64,000 nt of DNA from Loxodes magnus (GCA_946699065.1 CAMPDV010000285.1:186001-250000), one strand, 5' to 3'; shown: positions 22,913 through 34,377, counted from the first letter of the stretch. Numbers and translations: made by a program. The notes: generated by a model from the letters alone, not told the origin.

Positions 22913-23414
22913 CACGCTAAACTAAGCTCTGGAATAATTTCTTTCAAAGCTTTATTTTTACTTTAGTACAAGCTAATTTAATTCTATTTAGGTCTAAATA
23001 AACTCAATTTCCTCATTTTTAGACTATATTTAAACTTTTTTGATACTATGCAATATTTATCCTATTTAGTTATGTTTAGCTTAAAATAAACTCAGGTTAA
23101 AATCTCTAAAAACTAAATTTCTATTCTTTTTAAACTCTTTTTAAAACTCTGACTAAATATATGCCAATAGCAAGAAAAATATTTTGGAAGTGTTATAAAG
23201 ATAAAAGCATGATTAATATAAATAAAAGGATTAAATGTAATAGCTATAGAAATAGTACTAATAAGCTTATTATTTATTTACACTATTTTATTAAATATTT
23301 TATAAGTTATACCTTTGGGTTAAATCTAAAGTATGATTCTCTTCTTAAGAAATCTAATTCATCGTAATCTAGTTTATTAATAACTGCTATAATTATTATT
23401 AAAATATTAAAATA

Positions 23415-23805
23415 GGGATATATGCCGTGCTTGGGAAAACTATTAGATAATCTGATGTAGTTTATATTGAATGCGAATAATCTCGCATTAGATACCAACA
23501 AAAAAAGGAGGATAAGCTAGAAAAAGACAAGCCTAATTTACCCAAGAGTTTTTGATAGAAGTATGAAAGTTTGATTGACGGACCATCTAATAACTTTATT
23601 ACTAATTATAATTTGAATCTTATTCAAGAAGACTGGAGTATTTGATTAAAGATTCGAGAATAATTTTTATAAGCAGATTCCTCATTGGGAGAAGCTAACG
23701 TGAATCAATGGACATCTAGAATGATAGTATGAATTATGAGCACTTTTTTAATATTAATAATGAAAGAACTGCCTGTCAACGAGGTGCTACATGATCTATA
23801 ATCTT
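23415..23805 (+). repeat. Repeat R2, copy 1 (SINE-like)
   Basis: Contains the R2 landmarks in order: an AATCTCGCAT stem region, AGTTTGATTGACGG, TCTTATTCAAGAAGACTGGA, GATTCGAGAATAAT, GGAGAAGCTAACGTGA, TTAATATTAA, and a worn terminal hairpin at about 23,767-23,800. It lies head-to-tail with copy 2. Confidence 0.65.
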
Positions 23806-23827
23806 ATTTATTATTATATAATATAAA

Positions 23828-24235
23828 ATGGATGTCGGCTGCGATAGGAATTCAAGTAGGTAATCTGATGCAGTGTATATTGTATTGAGAGTAATCTCGC
23901 ACTAGATGCAAGCATGAGGAAGGGTGGATAAACTCCGTTGAGACATGCCTAACTTACCCCGAGGTTTCTATCTATCAGTATGAAAGGTTTGACTGATGGG
24001 TTTTCTAACTAGAGAATTAACTAATAATTCTTATCTGGATCTTATTCAAGAAGACTGAAGCATTTTACTCATGATTCAAGACTTGTTTCTAATAAGAAGA
24101 TTACCCATTTGGAGAAGCTGAAGTGACTCTATGGACAAAAAGAATGAAACCAAGCTTTGGAGAACACTTTTTTTAATATTAAGTATTAATACTGAAAGAG
24201 CTGCGCACCAACGAGAGTGCTACGCACACTATAGA
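23828..24235 (+). repeat. Repeat R2, copy 2 (SINE-like, complete)
   Basis: Preceded by an A/T-only stretch ending ATATAAAATGG. The 5' half forms stems (GCAGTGTATATTG; GAGAGTAATCTCGCAC). The 3' half carries a tRNA box-B-like word (GATTCAAGAC), then a TTAATATTAAGTATTAATA tail and the GAGCTGCGCACC...GTGCTACGC hairpin at 24,199-24,226. About 400 nt. Confidence 0.7.
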
Positions 24236-24426
24236 CATATTTATTCATCCATTTATTTATTGATATTAATGAGTTAATTTATAAGCTTGACTTAGTCAAG
24301 TATTTTTACAAACTTCTTTGAAGACTTTTGCTTACAATTATAAAGGCAATGTAGATACTTTAATTCTTATATTTTAATAGCTAATAATATAAGTAAAAAA
24401 CGGATAATTTATTATGGATATAAATG

Positions 24427-24640
24427 GCACCTAAGAAATAATACTCTCTTGGCTCATTCATTAAAAACAAGAAGAATAATCTAACCTACCAGCATAAGTA
24501 CCTTAGTAGTTTAAGAAAAATAATATCAGGAAGCTTCACATAATCAATGTGAACAGTAGATCTCTCTATATTAAACTTAAAAAATGAATAAAATACATTC
24601 AGACTGAACAGGAACTCTTATAAATAAATATGATTATAGA
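24427..24640 (+). other. Short coding-like fragment
   Basis: Reads MAPKKQYSLGSFIKNKKNNL and then YQHKYLSSLRKIISGSF from an ATG near 24,427. It ends at a truncated hairpin motif (TATAGAGCGAGTAGCA) near 24,633-24,650. Too short to judge. Confidence 0.25.
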
Positions 24641-24869
24641 GCGAGTAGCATTTTTAAAAGTGGCAATCATTATTAACTTATCTAACTAAATTAAATTATA
24701 CCTTATTATTTTAATATACTGTTGCTAGTATAAAAACCCTTAAAGTGATTAAATAATGGGATTAATTGAATTGGTTAAAAAGGATATCGCTTTCCATTTT
24801 AAATTTAATTATATGGAACTGTTGAGTATAATTCATATATGGCTATATATTATAAAATATATAAATATC

Positions 24870-25265
24870 TATGTCGGTCAAGGTTGGGAGAACTAATAGG
24901 TAATTTGGGGCAGTGTATATTGTATTGTGAGTAATCTCGCACTTGATGTTACCACGGGGACGAGTGGATATGCTCAAAATAGACAAGTTTAACTTGTCCG
25001 TTAATTATCGCTAGCAGTATAAACGTTTGACTGATGGGTTTTCTAACTAGAGAATTAACTAATAATTCTTATTTGGATCTTATTCAAGAAGACTGGAACA
25101 TTTAGTTAAAGATTCGAAAATGATCTAGAATAAGCAGATTACCCATTAGGAGAAGCTAATGTGACTCATTGGACTACTAGAATTTTAACAAGAGGATTGA
25201 GAAAATTTTTTCGAATATTAAATATTAATATTGAAAGAGCTGCGCACCAATGAGGTACTAAGCTT
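24870..25265 (+). repeat. Repeat R2, copy 3 (SINE-like)
   Basis: Full-length copy with 5' stems (GGCAGTGTATATTG; GTGAGTAATCTCGCAC) and CACGGGGACGAGTGGATA. The RTTTGACTGATGGG segment is the same as in copy 2, and the terminal hairpin is at 25,235-25,262. 25,265-25,925 is AT-rich without recognised features. Confidence 0.7.
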
Positions 25266-25929
25266 GTTTTCATTAATACAAAAAATATACTTTATTTATT
25301 AAATTATACTATTTTATTAAATTACAAATCAATTGACAAGAAAATTTAGTTCTTGAATTTAACATTCTAATCATTCTTAAATTTCAAGAACTCTATTTGT
25401 ATCGCTATAAAGTAGTTTAGTTATTTTTTAATCTTATACAAATTTAAAAGTCCTGGATATATCCCTACCATTTATTAATATTTATGTAAATGTTAAAGTT
25501 TGAATTAAATAATTAGAACTAGAATAGCTTCTTTAAGATTTTCTCTTATTAACTTACTTATATTATCTTTTTAAATTGCTATAGCAATTTTTTTTTTCTT
25601 CATTCGCTTGCTTAAAAAGAAGACTTCTTAAATCTATTCGAATAAAGTAACTTAAATAATATCCCCGATTAACGAAATACAATTTTACTAGTAATAACTT
25701 CATCCTAATCTATCGAAAATAAATCTTTATGTTTATCCTTAAATTTTATATCTTAAATCAACTTTTTGTTTGTTTTCTTACTTTTTAGTTCAATTTTTTG
25801 GAATAATCCTTATAATATTTTATAGTTTCTTCGTGCTTTTATATTTGAAATTTTAGTGATTATAGCAAGTATAATATCTCTGCTTTAAATATTATTATTC
25901 TAATCTATAAATATTATATATAATTGTTA

Positions 25930-26085
25930 AAAATGGATTATAAATCATTGACAGTCTAGTAGGTAATCTGTTACAGTGTATACTGTATTATGAGTAATCT
26001 CGTAAGAGTTGTCTCATTATAAAAGTGTTTGAATTTTGGGAGATATGTCTAACTTATTAAAGAGTTCTCTCTAGCAGGAAGAAAG
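25930..26085 (+). repeat. Repeat R2, copy 4 (5' half only)
   Basis: Starts AATGGATTATAAATCATTG, followed by AGTAGGTAATCTG, CAGTGTATACTGTATTATGAG and TAATCTCGTA. It stops at about 26,080, where the minus-strand gag-like copy H begins. Confidence 0.6.
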
Positions 26086-26720
26086 ATGCCCAATAACTCG
26101 GTATCAATATTGAGAGAGCTGAAGTCCGTGACTTGCTCTATTTCCATTTTGCTTCCTGGTATTATTGAGTTATTTCTATACCTTTTTTGTCAATTTAATT
26201 TTACATTTCTATTAATTTCTTTATTCTTAAATTTATACTTCCAAGTCCTTTCTTCTTCTGCTACTAGCTTTGGGAATGATTACATTAATCTTGTGACATA
26301 CTTCAAAAGGCGTTAAAATCTTTTTCCTGGGAAACTAGTTCTTATTCAATTAATTTTGCTAGTTCTAGTCTTCCATAAACTCTTTATTATTTTTCTTTAT
26401 CTTTTTAATCCTTGAGGTCTTACATCGCATAACTCAACCAATCATAGTTTATTTGTTGCTGTGTAATCAGAGACTTCCAAGAATAACATACTTATGACTA
26501 TTTCCTAGGCTTCATTTCAGCGGATGGAGCTTCAATTTGGTAGTTAACCTAATTGCGGCTTTTACTTTGTCCTAGATATTTAGGATATCACTTATTCCTG
26601 TTTTAGAGAGCAAGAAAGCATTTACGTATTCCTTTCATCTTTTTCATATTCTCCATTTTTCTATTATATTGGTAAATTTTATCGCTAAATCTTAATATTG
26701 CTATTTTTGAAAAGTATACT
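26086..26720 (-). pseudogene. Gag-like coiled-coil fragment, copy H
   Basis: Minus-strand reading gives NYQIEAPSAEMKPRKQS, QQINYDWLSYAMQDLKDQKD, RLELAKLIEQELVSQEKDFN and INLRIKKLIEMQNQIDKKG. That order resembles the coiled region of copies B and D. No intact CCHC knuckle. It abuts the truncated R2 copy 4. Confidence 0.5.
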
Positions 26721-26955
26721 ATATCATATAAATAAATAACTGATGTTTATTCGTAAGATTATTAGTTTTTAAATATTGCTGCCACTCTATTTACGCTAAT
26801 AATAAGTTTCTAGTATTTTCTGATATTTGTTTATAGATAAATCCGGATAAAAAAATGTAATAGTGCTGGTTTTTAGCTTCCTTTTGATTTTGTGGAATAA
26901 AATACCTAGTGCTTATTAAATTTAGCGTTAGGGTTTTTGTTAAAAAAATTAAGAA

Positions 26956-27240
26956 TATAGAGCGAGTAGCACTCCAATGGCACGCAGCTCTTTAATAAAG
27001 ATCTTTAAAGTAAAAAATATTCTTTGCCGAAATCTTCCACAATGCTAGCATTCCCTTGTGAGTCTTGTCTTCTAACGGGCTAATATCTAAATGCTCCCTA
27101 AGAGACCTTAGTATCTGGTTTCTTTCATCAATAACGTTATTTGCTTCCTCTCCAGTTTATTTCTCTTCACCCATAGAATACTTCATAGCACCAGAGTTTA
27201 AATCAATCTCAGTTAGAGTATTTCTTCTCCCTTTTTAAAA
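26956..27240 (-). repeat. Repeat R1, copy 5 (frame intact)
   Basis: The best coding version of R1: GRRNTLTEIDLNSGAMKYSM, VIDERNQILRSLREHLDI, LEDKTHKGMLALWKISAKN, read in one frame into the terminal hairpin (26,960-26,990). It is the main evidence that R1 was protein-coding. Confidence 0.7.
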
Positions 27241-27425
27241 TAAATAACATCTAACAATTTATCTCTTATTCCCACTATGATAACTATTTTAGTTTTTAAC
27301 AGCATTAAAAAAAGCAATTATATTAAAGTCTGAAATGCTCAAAATCTAAAATGAAAATTAGTGAACAAGCTTATTCAGTAAGGCTAATTCTAGTATTTTA
27401 TTAGCTTATATAATTATCTAAAAAA

Positions 27426-28004
27426 TGGAGTCTAAGAAATAGCAGACACTCCAACAAAACCTATAATCATTGAAGATTTTTCTAACAATTTCTTTTTCCA
27501 AAAATTGTTTTATTAGAAGCTAGCAAGAGAAGTTTAAAACCTTAATAAATAATTTAACCTTTTATACTAACATTAATAAATTGATAAGTGAATAGAATAA
27601 TAAGCAAGAAATTAAATAATGGACTATTTCCTAGGAGATGGAAAGGTAGATTATTCAAATCGAATGGATTTTAAGATAAAATTTTGACCAGAGGTTTAGT
27701 TAACTGGAATGTATCAAACTCAATTAGCGATCAGATCTAGAGTCAAGAGGAGAGTAAAATCCTTATTTAAAATCGGATATTGAGATACCAAAAATATGGA
27801 AATAAGGTGAATTACTACAATCGTTAAAAAATGAAATAATATAATATGTTAGATAGCTAGATTTGCAATTATAATTCAAATATAAATTATTAAATATAAA
27901 TAACTATATTGCAAGTAATATGTCAATAGAACTCAGTTATTTAAAATTTTTTTAATCTTACAAGTTCTACATGGAAAGTTTCTCCTAGTGCTAGTATTCA
28001 CTGA
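27426..28004 (+). CDS. Hypothetical small coiled-coil protein
   Basis: Begins MESKKQQTLQQNLQSLKIFL and continues coherently (FSKNCFIRSQQEKFKTLINN; EMERQIIQIEWILRQNFDQR; KQGELLQSLKNEIIQYVRQL) to about 27,870. The first in-frame TGA is at 28,002-28,004, but the last 130 nt look non-coding and overlap R1 copy 6. The real end is uncertain: a TAA stop, or truncation by the repeat. No family recognised. Confidence 0.45.
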
Positions 28005-28540
28005 AATCCTGTATTTCATAGGCCCGTGGTTGAAGAACTATCCTAGAGACCTAAATGTCCAGAATCCTTCAGCTTATACATTAATCGATGTCTCTATTCT
28101 TTCTTTATGGTTCTACCAAGACTCCTAAATAGTTCTTCTCATATGGGATACTTTGTAGTACCAATGTTTTTGTTAGTCTCAGTCACAGATTGCTCCTTCC
28201 TCTTTACACTTAATTTTATCATGCTTATTGGTAGCACTTAAAGTGCTTCATACTTATCATCATCTTTTTCGTTCTATTCTTCATCTATTCAAATTTTTTC
28301 TTTTGCTTTCTATTTTTTAAATTTCCTTAAATTTTAAATTTTCGCTTATTTTTTAAGTTCAAGAAATCTTTTTATTCATACTTTTTACTTTTATTTTCAT
28401 TCTTTTATCTCTAAACTTCTTCCACTGATTAGCACTTAAAATGTCATCTCTTCTTCATTATCATTAAATAGTCAAACATATATACCATTTCTAGCTAGGT
28501 CCTTATCATCTTTTATTTCAAATTTTCAAAAATTTGAAAT
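27960..28540 (-). pseudogene. R1 copy 6 with upstream coding extension
   Basis: Minus-strand frame from about 28,540 reads DLARNGIYVWLFNDNEEEMT, FQVLISGRSLEIKEWKQK and a charged stretch (EEQNEKDDDKYEALQV). It runs on into R1-type sequence (VTETNKNIGTTKYPI, then a MYKLKDSGHLGLQDS segment in place of DERxQILRSL). It shows what can precede R1 in another family member. No ATG was fixed. Confidence 0.4.
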
Positions 28541-28759
28541 TTAGTACTTCAATAATCAAAGTAAGCTAAAGTAAGTAAAACCCCAGCAGAGATAGTGATG
28601 AGTGTCTCAATGTAAAATCCTAGATAGATGATACAAGAATAAGTAACTAAAGGTACTGTCAGATGATACTAAGTACTAGAATATCTAGGTATTTAAATGA
28701 GTAAAACTTTAGCAGAGAGATAAAGAAGAGAAGTGACCATGGAAGAATCTTAGCAGATC

Positions 28760-29079
28760 TTAAGGCAAGTTTACTCTCATTCGTACAACCCAAGTTATTA
28801 CTTAATGATCTACAAATAATCTATCCTATCTACTTGTATGTGAAGAACCGTTCTTATTCTGTGAACAGATATGAGGAGGGTTCGGAGATATAAAAAATAT
28901 TTTTTTCATAAATAGATAGAAGGTGACGCTCCAAGATTAGATTCTGACTTAGAGGTGTTCAGTCATAATCTATTCAGATGGTAGCGTAGCCACGCGGGCT
29001 GCTCAACCAACGGCGATACTAAATCTGGACCAACAGTTTCTCTCGTACTGAGTTGGACTACTGTGGCGGCGCAGTGGTA

Positions 29080-29112
<33 letters not shown>

Positions 29113-29190
29113 CAAACCCATCTCACGTTTTCTTTTGACTGGTGAACAATCCGACACTTGGTAAATTCTGCTTCACAATGATAGGAAGAG
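28760..29190 (-). rRNA. 28S (LSU) rRNA 3' fragment, about 430 nt
   Basis: The complement of the plus strand matches conserved LSU 3' sequence. On plus one sees TTCTGACTTAGAGGTGTTCA and TTTCTCTCGTACTGAGTTGG (sarcin-ricin loop side). AGTAGGGTAAAACTAACCTG, TCTCACGACGGTC and TTCTGCTTCACAATGATAGG follow. The 3' end is near 28,760 (AGCAGATCTTAAG). The 5' side is cut at AGGAAGAGCC (29,190), where the sequence passes directly into the 3' half of repeat R2. Some normally invariant positions differ, so this is a non-functional partial copy rather than an rDNA unit. 28,560-28,760 carries a partial duplication (GTAAAAC..AGCAGAG). Confidence 0.9.
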
Positions 29191-29385
29191 CCTTATTCAA
29201 GAAGACCGGAGCATTTAATTCAAGATTCGAGAATAATCTTTAATAAATAGAATCCCCATTTGGAGAAACTGACGTGACTCATTAGATTACTAGAATTTAA
29301 GCAAGAAGCATAAGAAAATTTTTCTTAATATTAAATACTAATATTGAAAGAGAGCTGCGTACCAACGAGATGCAACACGCTCTAT
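29190..29385 (+). repeat. Repeat R2, copy 5 (3' half, fused to rRNA fragment)
   Basis: Starts within TTATTCAAGAAGACCGGAGC and includes GATTCGAGAATAATC and GGAGAAACTGACGTGACTC. It ends in the hairpin GAGCTGCGTACC...(29,349-29,383). The 5' half is replaced by LSU rRNA sequence. Confidence 0.75.
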
Positions 29386-29399
29386 AACCATCTTTATTT

Positions 29400-31563
29400 A
29401 TTTATATGGACTAAAAATTCAACAATTTGATTTCAAATAAAATAAATAATTGATACTTCTTTTAATCATTAAATTTGAAAGCAGCTAAATTAAAAAAGGA
29501 TATGCTTGTTCGCATTTACATAACTTAACATTTTTAATTTTAATATTTAACTGCAAAACATCTAAAATTATTTTAAGATCAAAAGTAAGCAAGTTAAAAG
29601 AGAACTATTCCAATATAGAAAAATAAGGTATTAATATAAAACTTGACTATTAATCTTATAAATTTTCTAAGCTTATAAGCAATAATTTATCTCTGTCAAT
29701 TTTAAAGAAATATCTTTTACTTAGAGCGATAAAATATTTAGCAGGCAATCTAATAACATTATACCTCTAATGAAAAATATTTTTTATACAAGCTTACATG
29801 CAAATAAGATAGTTGACTTTATTGAAATGATTACAATGTTTCATAACTAATAATAACTATTTAGAATCATCTTTAGTAGAATAGAAACAATTAAAACACT
29901 TTTGCTTTTATTTTTATCTACTAAATGTTTGCAACTTTTGCATTTTAAATATCCAGTTTTCTATTGCTAAAACAAGCCTATTGCTAAAATACTTATAAGC
30001 ATAACAATGTTAAATAATACCACTAGTTATGAACTGCAAGGGTTAAAATTCATTTTTGGAGATAGTTAATTTTAAAAATATTGAATGATAAGGCAATAAG
30101 TAATTAGCTGAAAGGGGTATAAATAAACTATAAGTGTTTCAATATTGTAAATATTGTGGCATTATGCGTAATTATGTTATTTAAGTCATGTAGTATGCTA
30201 AATAAAAAGTTCCTAAGCATAGACCAAGTGTCTCTTTCCAACTCATCCTGTTTGCTTTATTCTTGATTAAGGTGATTTATTTAGTTTTCATCTTGGAACT
30301 TGAAAATCTCCAAGCTTTTCTTTCTTAGATCCTAATAAAAGATTTTAATAACTTTATCTACTTTAGGAATTCGGTTTTTAGTGAAATTGCCATTTATATA
30401 GTTTTAATCATACAATATTAGTATTTTGGGATCTTTTCGAATCAAAATGGGGTTGTTATTGAATTCCTAAAGAATATCTGTGTAATCAAAATAATTCAAA
30501 GAGTAATCAAATCCTCAAATCTTAGCCACATAAGCAAACTGTATTGAATTAAATGTTAAAGTGTTGTTAACTGAATTCGAATTAAAAAAATGTATGAATA
30601 AATTCTCAGTTTATAGAAGACTATGTCTCCTGTATAAATAACTAATGACTTTAGTCTAGTTCATTTAAGTAAAAACATTTTAATTAGTTGATATTCAATC
30701 AGTTATCCTTTATGCAGTTGGTATGATTACGTTCTTCTGAAATCATTCTTATGTTTGTTTAATTAAAAGTGTGTTTATTAAATTCATTCAAATTCTGAGT
30801 TCTTTAAATATCAATCTAATATGATTCAGCGTTTTCATCTAAATATTTATAGTAAGGTAACTTGCACTCATTATATTTAATAAGCAAAAAAGCTATATCG
30901 GATTGAGGATGCTCCAATATATATTCAACTAATTTTTAGTAGAAACGCATGAATCTCAGTGCTACTATATGTTTGAAAGGAAGTCAATTCAAAATCAATA
31001 AAGCATGACTCATTAAATGTAGATTGTGTAGAATTAAAGGCTAATCTTGAAAAGATCTTCATGATTTATTGATTTTTTCTAGGATTCCTTTGATTCCTAA
31101 AATTGTAGATCAAGATGTTAAATCACTTCCTTATTCAGCTTTTGGTAAAATAAAAGTTCTACAAGATTTTTAAAGTTAATTGGAGACACTATACCATTTT
31201 TCGAGGAATTGCAATAGCTTTAAAAATTTCTCTTCTATACTCACAAACCTTTGATGCATAATGAATTTTATAATTTTACTTATTTCTAATTTATATCAAA
31301 GGCAAGTGATTTCATCTTTTTACACTATTGAAATATCACATAGTAAGTATAGAACCATGACAGTTTCCTTACAAACTACGTTATTAAGTTTAATTACATT
31401 TGTAAAAATCCATCGAAAATTAACTTAGCGTCAATGCTATTATAGAACATTTCTAATTTCAGAATTAAATCTAAAAGTAGTTTAAGTCTTCTAAAATGAC
31501 CAGAAAGAGATTTTCTGGAAATGCTATCAAGCATTTTCTCTACATCTACAAGTGTAGCTATAT
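29400..31563 (-). pseudogene. Unknown gene, 5' end cut by repeat R2
   Basis: Minus-strand coding signal runs from the R2 boundary at 31,563 down to about 30,120 and perhaps further. Blocks include VDVEKMLDSISRKSLSGHF, LLLDLILKLEMFYNSIDAKL, LVEYILEHPQSDIAFLLIKY, DYTDILQEFNNNPILIRKDP and ELERDTWSMLRNFLFSIL. Frame changes fall near 30,950 and at a T-run near 30,590. No ATG is found before the R2 junction, so the 5' end was probably lost. No family is established. A HDLNNI motif near 30,150 recalls a histidine-kinase H-box, but nothing else supports that. Confidence 0.45.
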
Positions 31564-31985
31564 TATTATATAATATAAAATGGATGTCGCCCGCATCAGC
31601 CAAATTAGTAGGTAACTTGGTGCAGTGTATACTGCATTGCGAGTAATCTCGCACTAGATGCCACCACGGGGAAGGGTGGATAAGCTCTGTTGAGACGTAC
31701 CTAACTTGTCCCGAGGGTTCTCTCTAGCATTATGAAAGTTTGACTGACGGGTCTTCTAATTACCGACTTAATAACTATCTATTATTTGGACCTTATTCAA
31801 GAAGACTGAAGCATTTGACTCAAGATTTATGAATAGATTTTAATAAGAAGATTCCCCTTTTGGAGAAGCTGACGTGACTCTTTAGACAATTAGAATTTAA
31901 GCAAGAAGCATAAGAACATTTTTCTTAATATTAAATATTAATATTGAAAGAGCTGCGCGCCAATGAGGGGTTACGCGCTTTATAA
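31563..31985 (+). repeat. Repeat R2, copy 6 (SINE-like, complete)
   Basis: Best-preserved full copy. A TATAATATAAAATGGATGTCG leader is followed by stems GCAGTGTATACTGC and TGCGAGTAATCTCGCA. A longer pairing of CGGGGAAG with CTTGTCCCG comes next, then the CTTATTCAAGAAGACTG core and the TTAATATTAAATATTAATA tail. The terminal hairpin is at 31,951-31,980 (GAGCTGCGCGCC...GGTTACGCGCTT). Confidence 0.75.
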
Positions 31986-32024
31986 TCATTTTTATTTATT
32001 TATATTTAATGTACATTGGAACCT

Positions 32025-32240
32025 AGTCAGCCGAGTAGGTAATTCAGTGCAGTGTAGACTGCATTACAAGTAACTTTGCTATAGATACCACAATGATAAG
32101 TAAGGACGAGCACTATATGTGATAAGCCTTGCTTATTTGAGGGTTCTTTCGGGCTTTACAGGAAGTTGACTAAGGACACTGAAGTTTAGTTCTCAGAACT
32201 ATCCTACCTTTCCTTTGATAATCAGATTGGAAATTGGAAA
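32025..32240 (+). repeat. Repeat R2, copy 7 (5' half)
   Basis: AGTAGGTAATTCAGTGCAGT, GTAGACTGCATTACAAGTAA and TGAGGGTTCTTTCGGGCTTT follow the R2 5' order. The 3' half and hairpin are absent. 32,240-32,870 is otherwise AT-rich without recognised features. Confidence 0.6.
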
Positions 32241-32869
32241 ACACATAAGGACATAACTGAGCTCTGAAATAATTTTTATTTAGAAGGAGTTAATTCAACT
32301 GTGGCATTTGACACAAATATCTGTATATCCTCTAACTCCTGCCTTCGAACTCAATCACAATAAATTAGAGAAAGAAGATAATCAGTTTTGATTTAAAAAA
32401 TGGAGAAAAGAGGAAAATATGAACAAAGAGACCAGGTGAAGCTAGAACATTAATAGCCTTAATTAGAAGTGAAATTTGGCTTCTTTTATTAATCGTAGTA
32501 AATCTAACCTAATAAATGTGGATCCACATTAATTTAATAACTTTATAGCTATTTTTTTAAAAAGGTATTATATAAGTTATCAAAATTAATATAGCAGTAT
32601 ATACTAAAAATTTAAAAGCAAAAAGTTAATTTTAATATAAATTTTAAACTAATTTTTAATTTCTTTTTATTTTGAAAACTCAAGCAAGAAATTATTAATA
32701 GATTTAGAGTAAAAGCATAGCTAATACAATTATTATACCTGATATATATTTCATTATAATCATTTAAATTTTGAGAATTTTTCTTATAAATTAGTTAATA
32801 AAATCAAATTAAAAGACTATAAAGAATTAACTTTTAAGTAAATTAATCCTCAAAATAAAAATATAAAAA

Positions 32870-33240
32870 ATGGTTTACATTTCATTAAGAATATTTAAAA
32901 GGATGAATTTTAAATTCTCGATATAACTATATGATATTTTATGAGTTTCTATTGATAGAAGTTCAAGTATCTTGTTATAGTTATGCTTAGTCACCATTAA
33001 TTTTATCTAAATTAATTTTTTGTTAATTGCTTTATTACTTCACAATATGGAGCTTTAGTATGAATGATTGAATTAAAAATTTTTGATAGTTTTTCAGATA
33101 AAAATTATTGCATAAAATTTAAAAGGATTTTTTCCATCTTTTGGACTATTTAAATATATTTATTATAAAATAAAGATTTTCAATTTTTTATGGTATCATT
33201 ATCGAAGTTAAAATTTTTTACATTGAATAATTTTCGAACA
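32870..33240 (+). repeat. Diverged duplicate of 22,360-22,780
   Basis: See the 22.4 kb copy. Here the block is separated from its TAAACTCTA repeats by the zinc-knuckle element E (33,430-34,343), suggesting E was inserted into this copy. Confidence 0.5.
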
Positions 33241-33429
33241 AAAATGAGAAATTTATTATTAAAGATAGAATTTGATATGAAAAAGCATAAGTAATTTAAG
33301 AAAGATTTAGTCAGTAGATTGTTAGACCTACTAATATTTTTTAAATATAAACCAAACTATTTTATATCCCTCTTTTTTTATGTAATAATAATATTAATTT
33401 TAAGTTTTCCGTTTTATGGATTTCCAACC

Positions 33430-34343
33430 CCGTCAGGAATACAGCAGTTCATGTTCCCTGCTGTTAAATATAAAAGTTCGGGTCGCCCAATTTTAGCGAG
33501 ATTGGGACTTCGGATTTTTCCAGGTTTTCCCTCCTTTAACTTGCCTTGGTTCCATCTTAATCTTATATATTGAACCATTCGGGTTGCAATACATTATTTT
33601 CATTCTTGCTTCTTCTTTTTTCTTCTTTTGTTGTTCTTTTATCCAATAGTTTCTTTATTTCTATTAGAATTTCTAACACTTCCGATAAAAATGTCATACG
33701 CTTCCATAGCAGAAACATTTTTTCTTTATTTTGAATTATTTTCCTTGATTTGTTTGCTCTTTCTAGGCTTCGATTTCCATTTATATAGCTCCAGTTTCGC
33801 TTTACTCTTTCTTAAAAGTTTACAATTTCTCTTCTATTTTTCTAAGTCTGTTATCCAGTTCAGTCTGCTTCTAAAGCTAATTTCAGGATTCGTTGATCTG
33901 ACTTTTTGAGATGTTCCAAAAGACGTTAAGATCTCTTTCTAGGACATAAGTCTTGACTCAATTCCTTCTGCTAGGTCTAGCTTTGCCATCAGCATATCAT
34001 TCTCCTTCTTCAATCTCTTGACCTCTTCCTGGAGGTTTAGTACCACTTTGATGAGCTACTCCAAGCTCATCTGGCCAGAAGGATTGAACTCTGATACCTC
34101 CGGTGGAGAACAGACTTCATCTATTTCCTCGGTTTCTCGCTTGAGGTACGAATTTCCCCGTGTATATTCTTCAAGGTTGGCTTTCGTTCGTTTTGTTAGA
34201 GTCCAAGTTGTTAGTTCCGTGTTGGTTAAGGTTGTGATAGAGAAGATTGTTAAGATTATTAAGACTTGGTTTCTTGCTTCCTCCCTTCCTTTTTGGCTTA
34301 AGAAGAGGTGGTATAGAAGCCTGACTTGAAGCCTTCACCATTT
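33430..34343 (-). pseudogene. Gag-like zinc-knuckle protein, copy E
   Basis: Starts near 34,343 (ATGGTGAAGGCTTCAAG, a frameshifted form of the FKxGFYTTS start). The body has coiled-coil sequence, then a knuckle near 33,690 read K-C-F-C-Y-G-S-V-W-H-F-Y-R-K-C. The second ligand position holds TAT (Tyr) instead of TGT (Cys), and TGA supplies Trp. The tail NGSIYKIKMEPRQVKGGKTW matches copy D. The long standard-code frames on the plus strand here are antisense shadows. Confidence 0.65.
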
Positions 34344-34377
34344 TTTTGTCCTCTTTTTTTATATTAAAGTTATTTTT

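Noticed and set aside
23828-24235. Repeat R2 read as a protein of about 135 residues
   Set aside because: Every frame is open under this code. R2 copies change frame relative to one another while their stems are kept, so an RNA or non-coding nature is more likely.
30120-30180. HDLNNI motif as a histidine-kinase H-box
   Set aside because: A single short motif with no ATP-binding or receiver domain recognised downstream.
33319-34329. Three plus-strand ORFs (84-103 codons) resembling small membrane proteins
   Set aside because: They are antisense to copy E, which shares its start motif, knuckle and tail with other copies.
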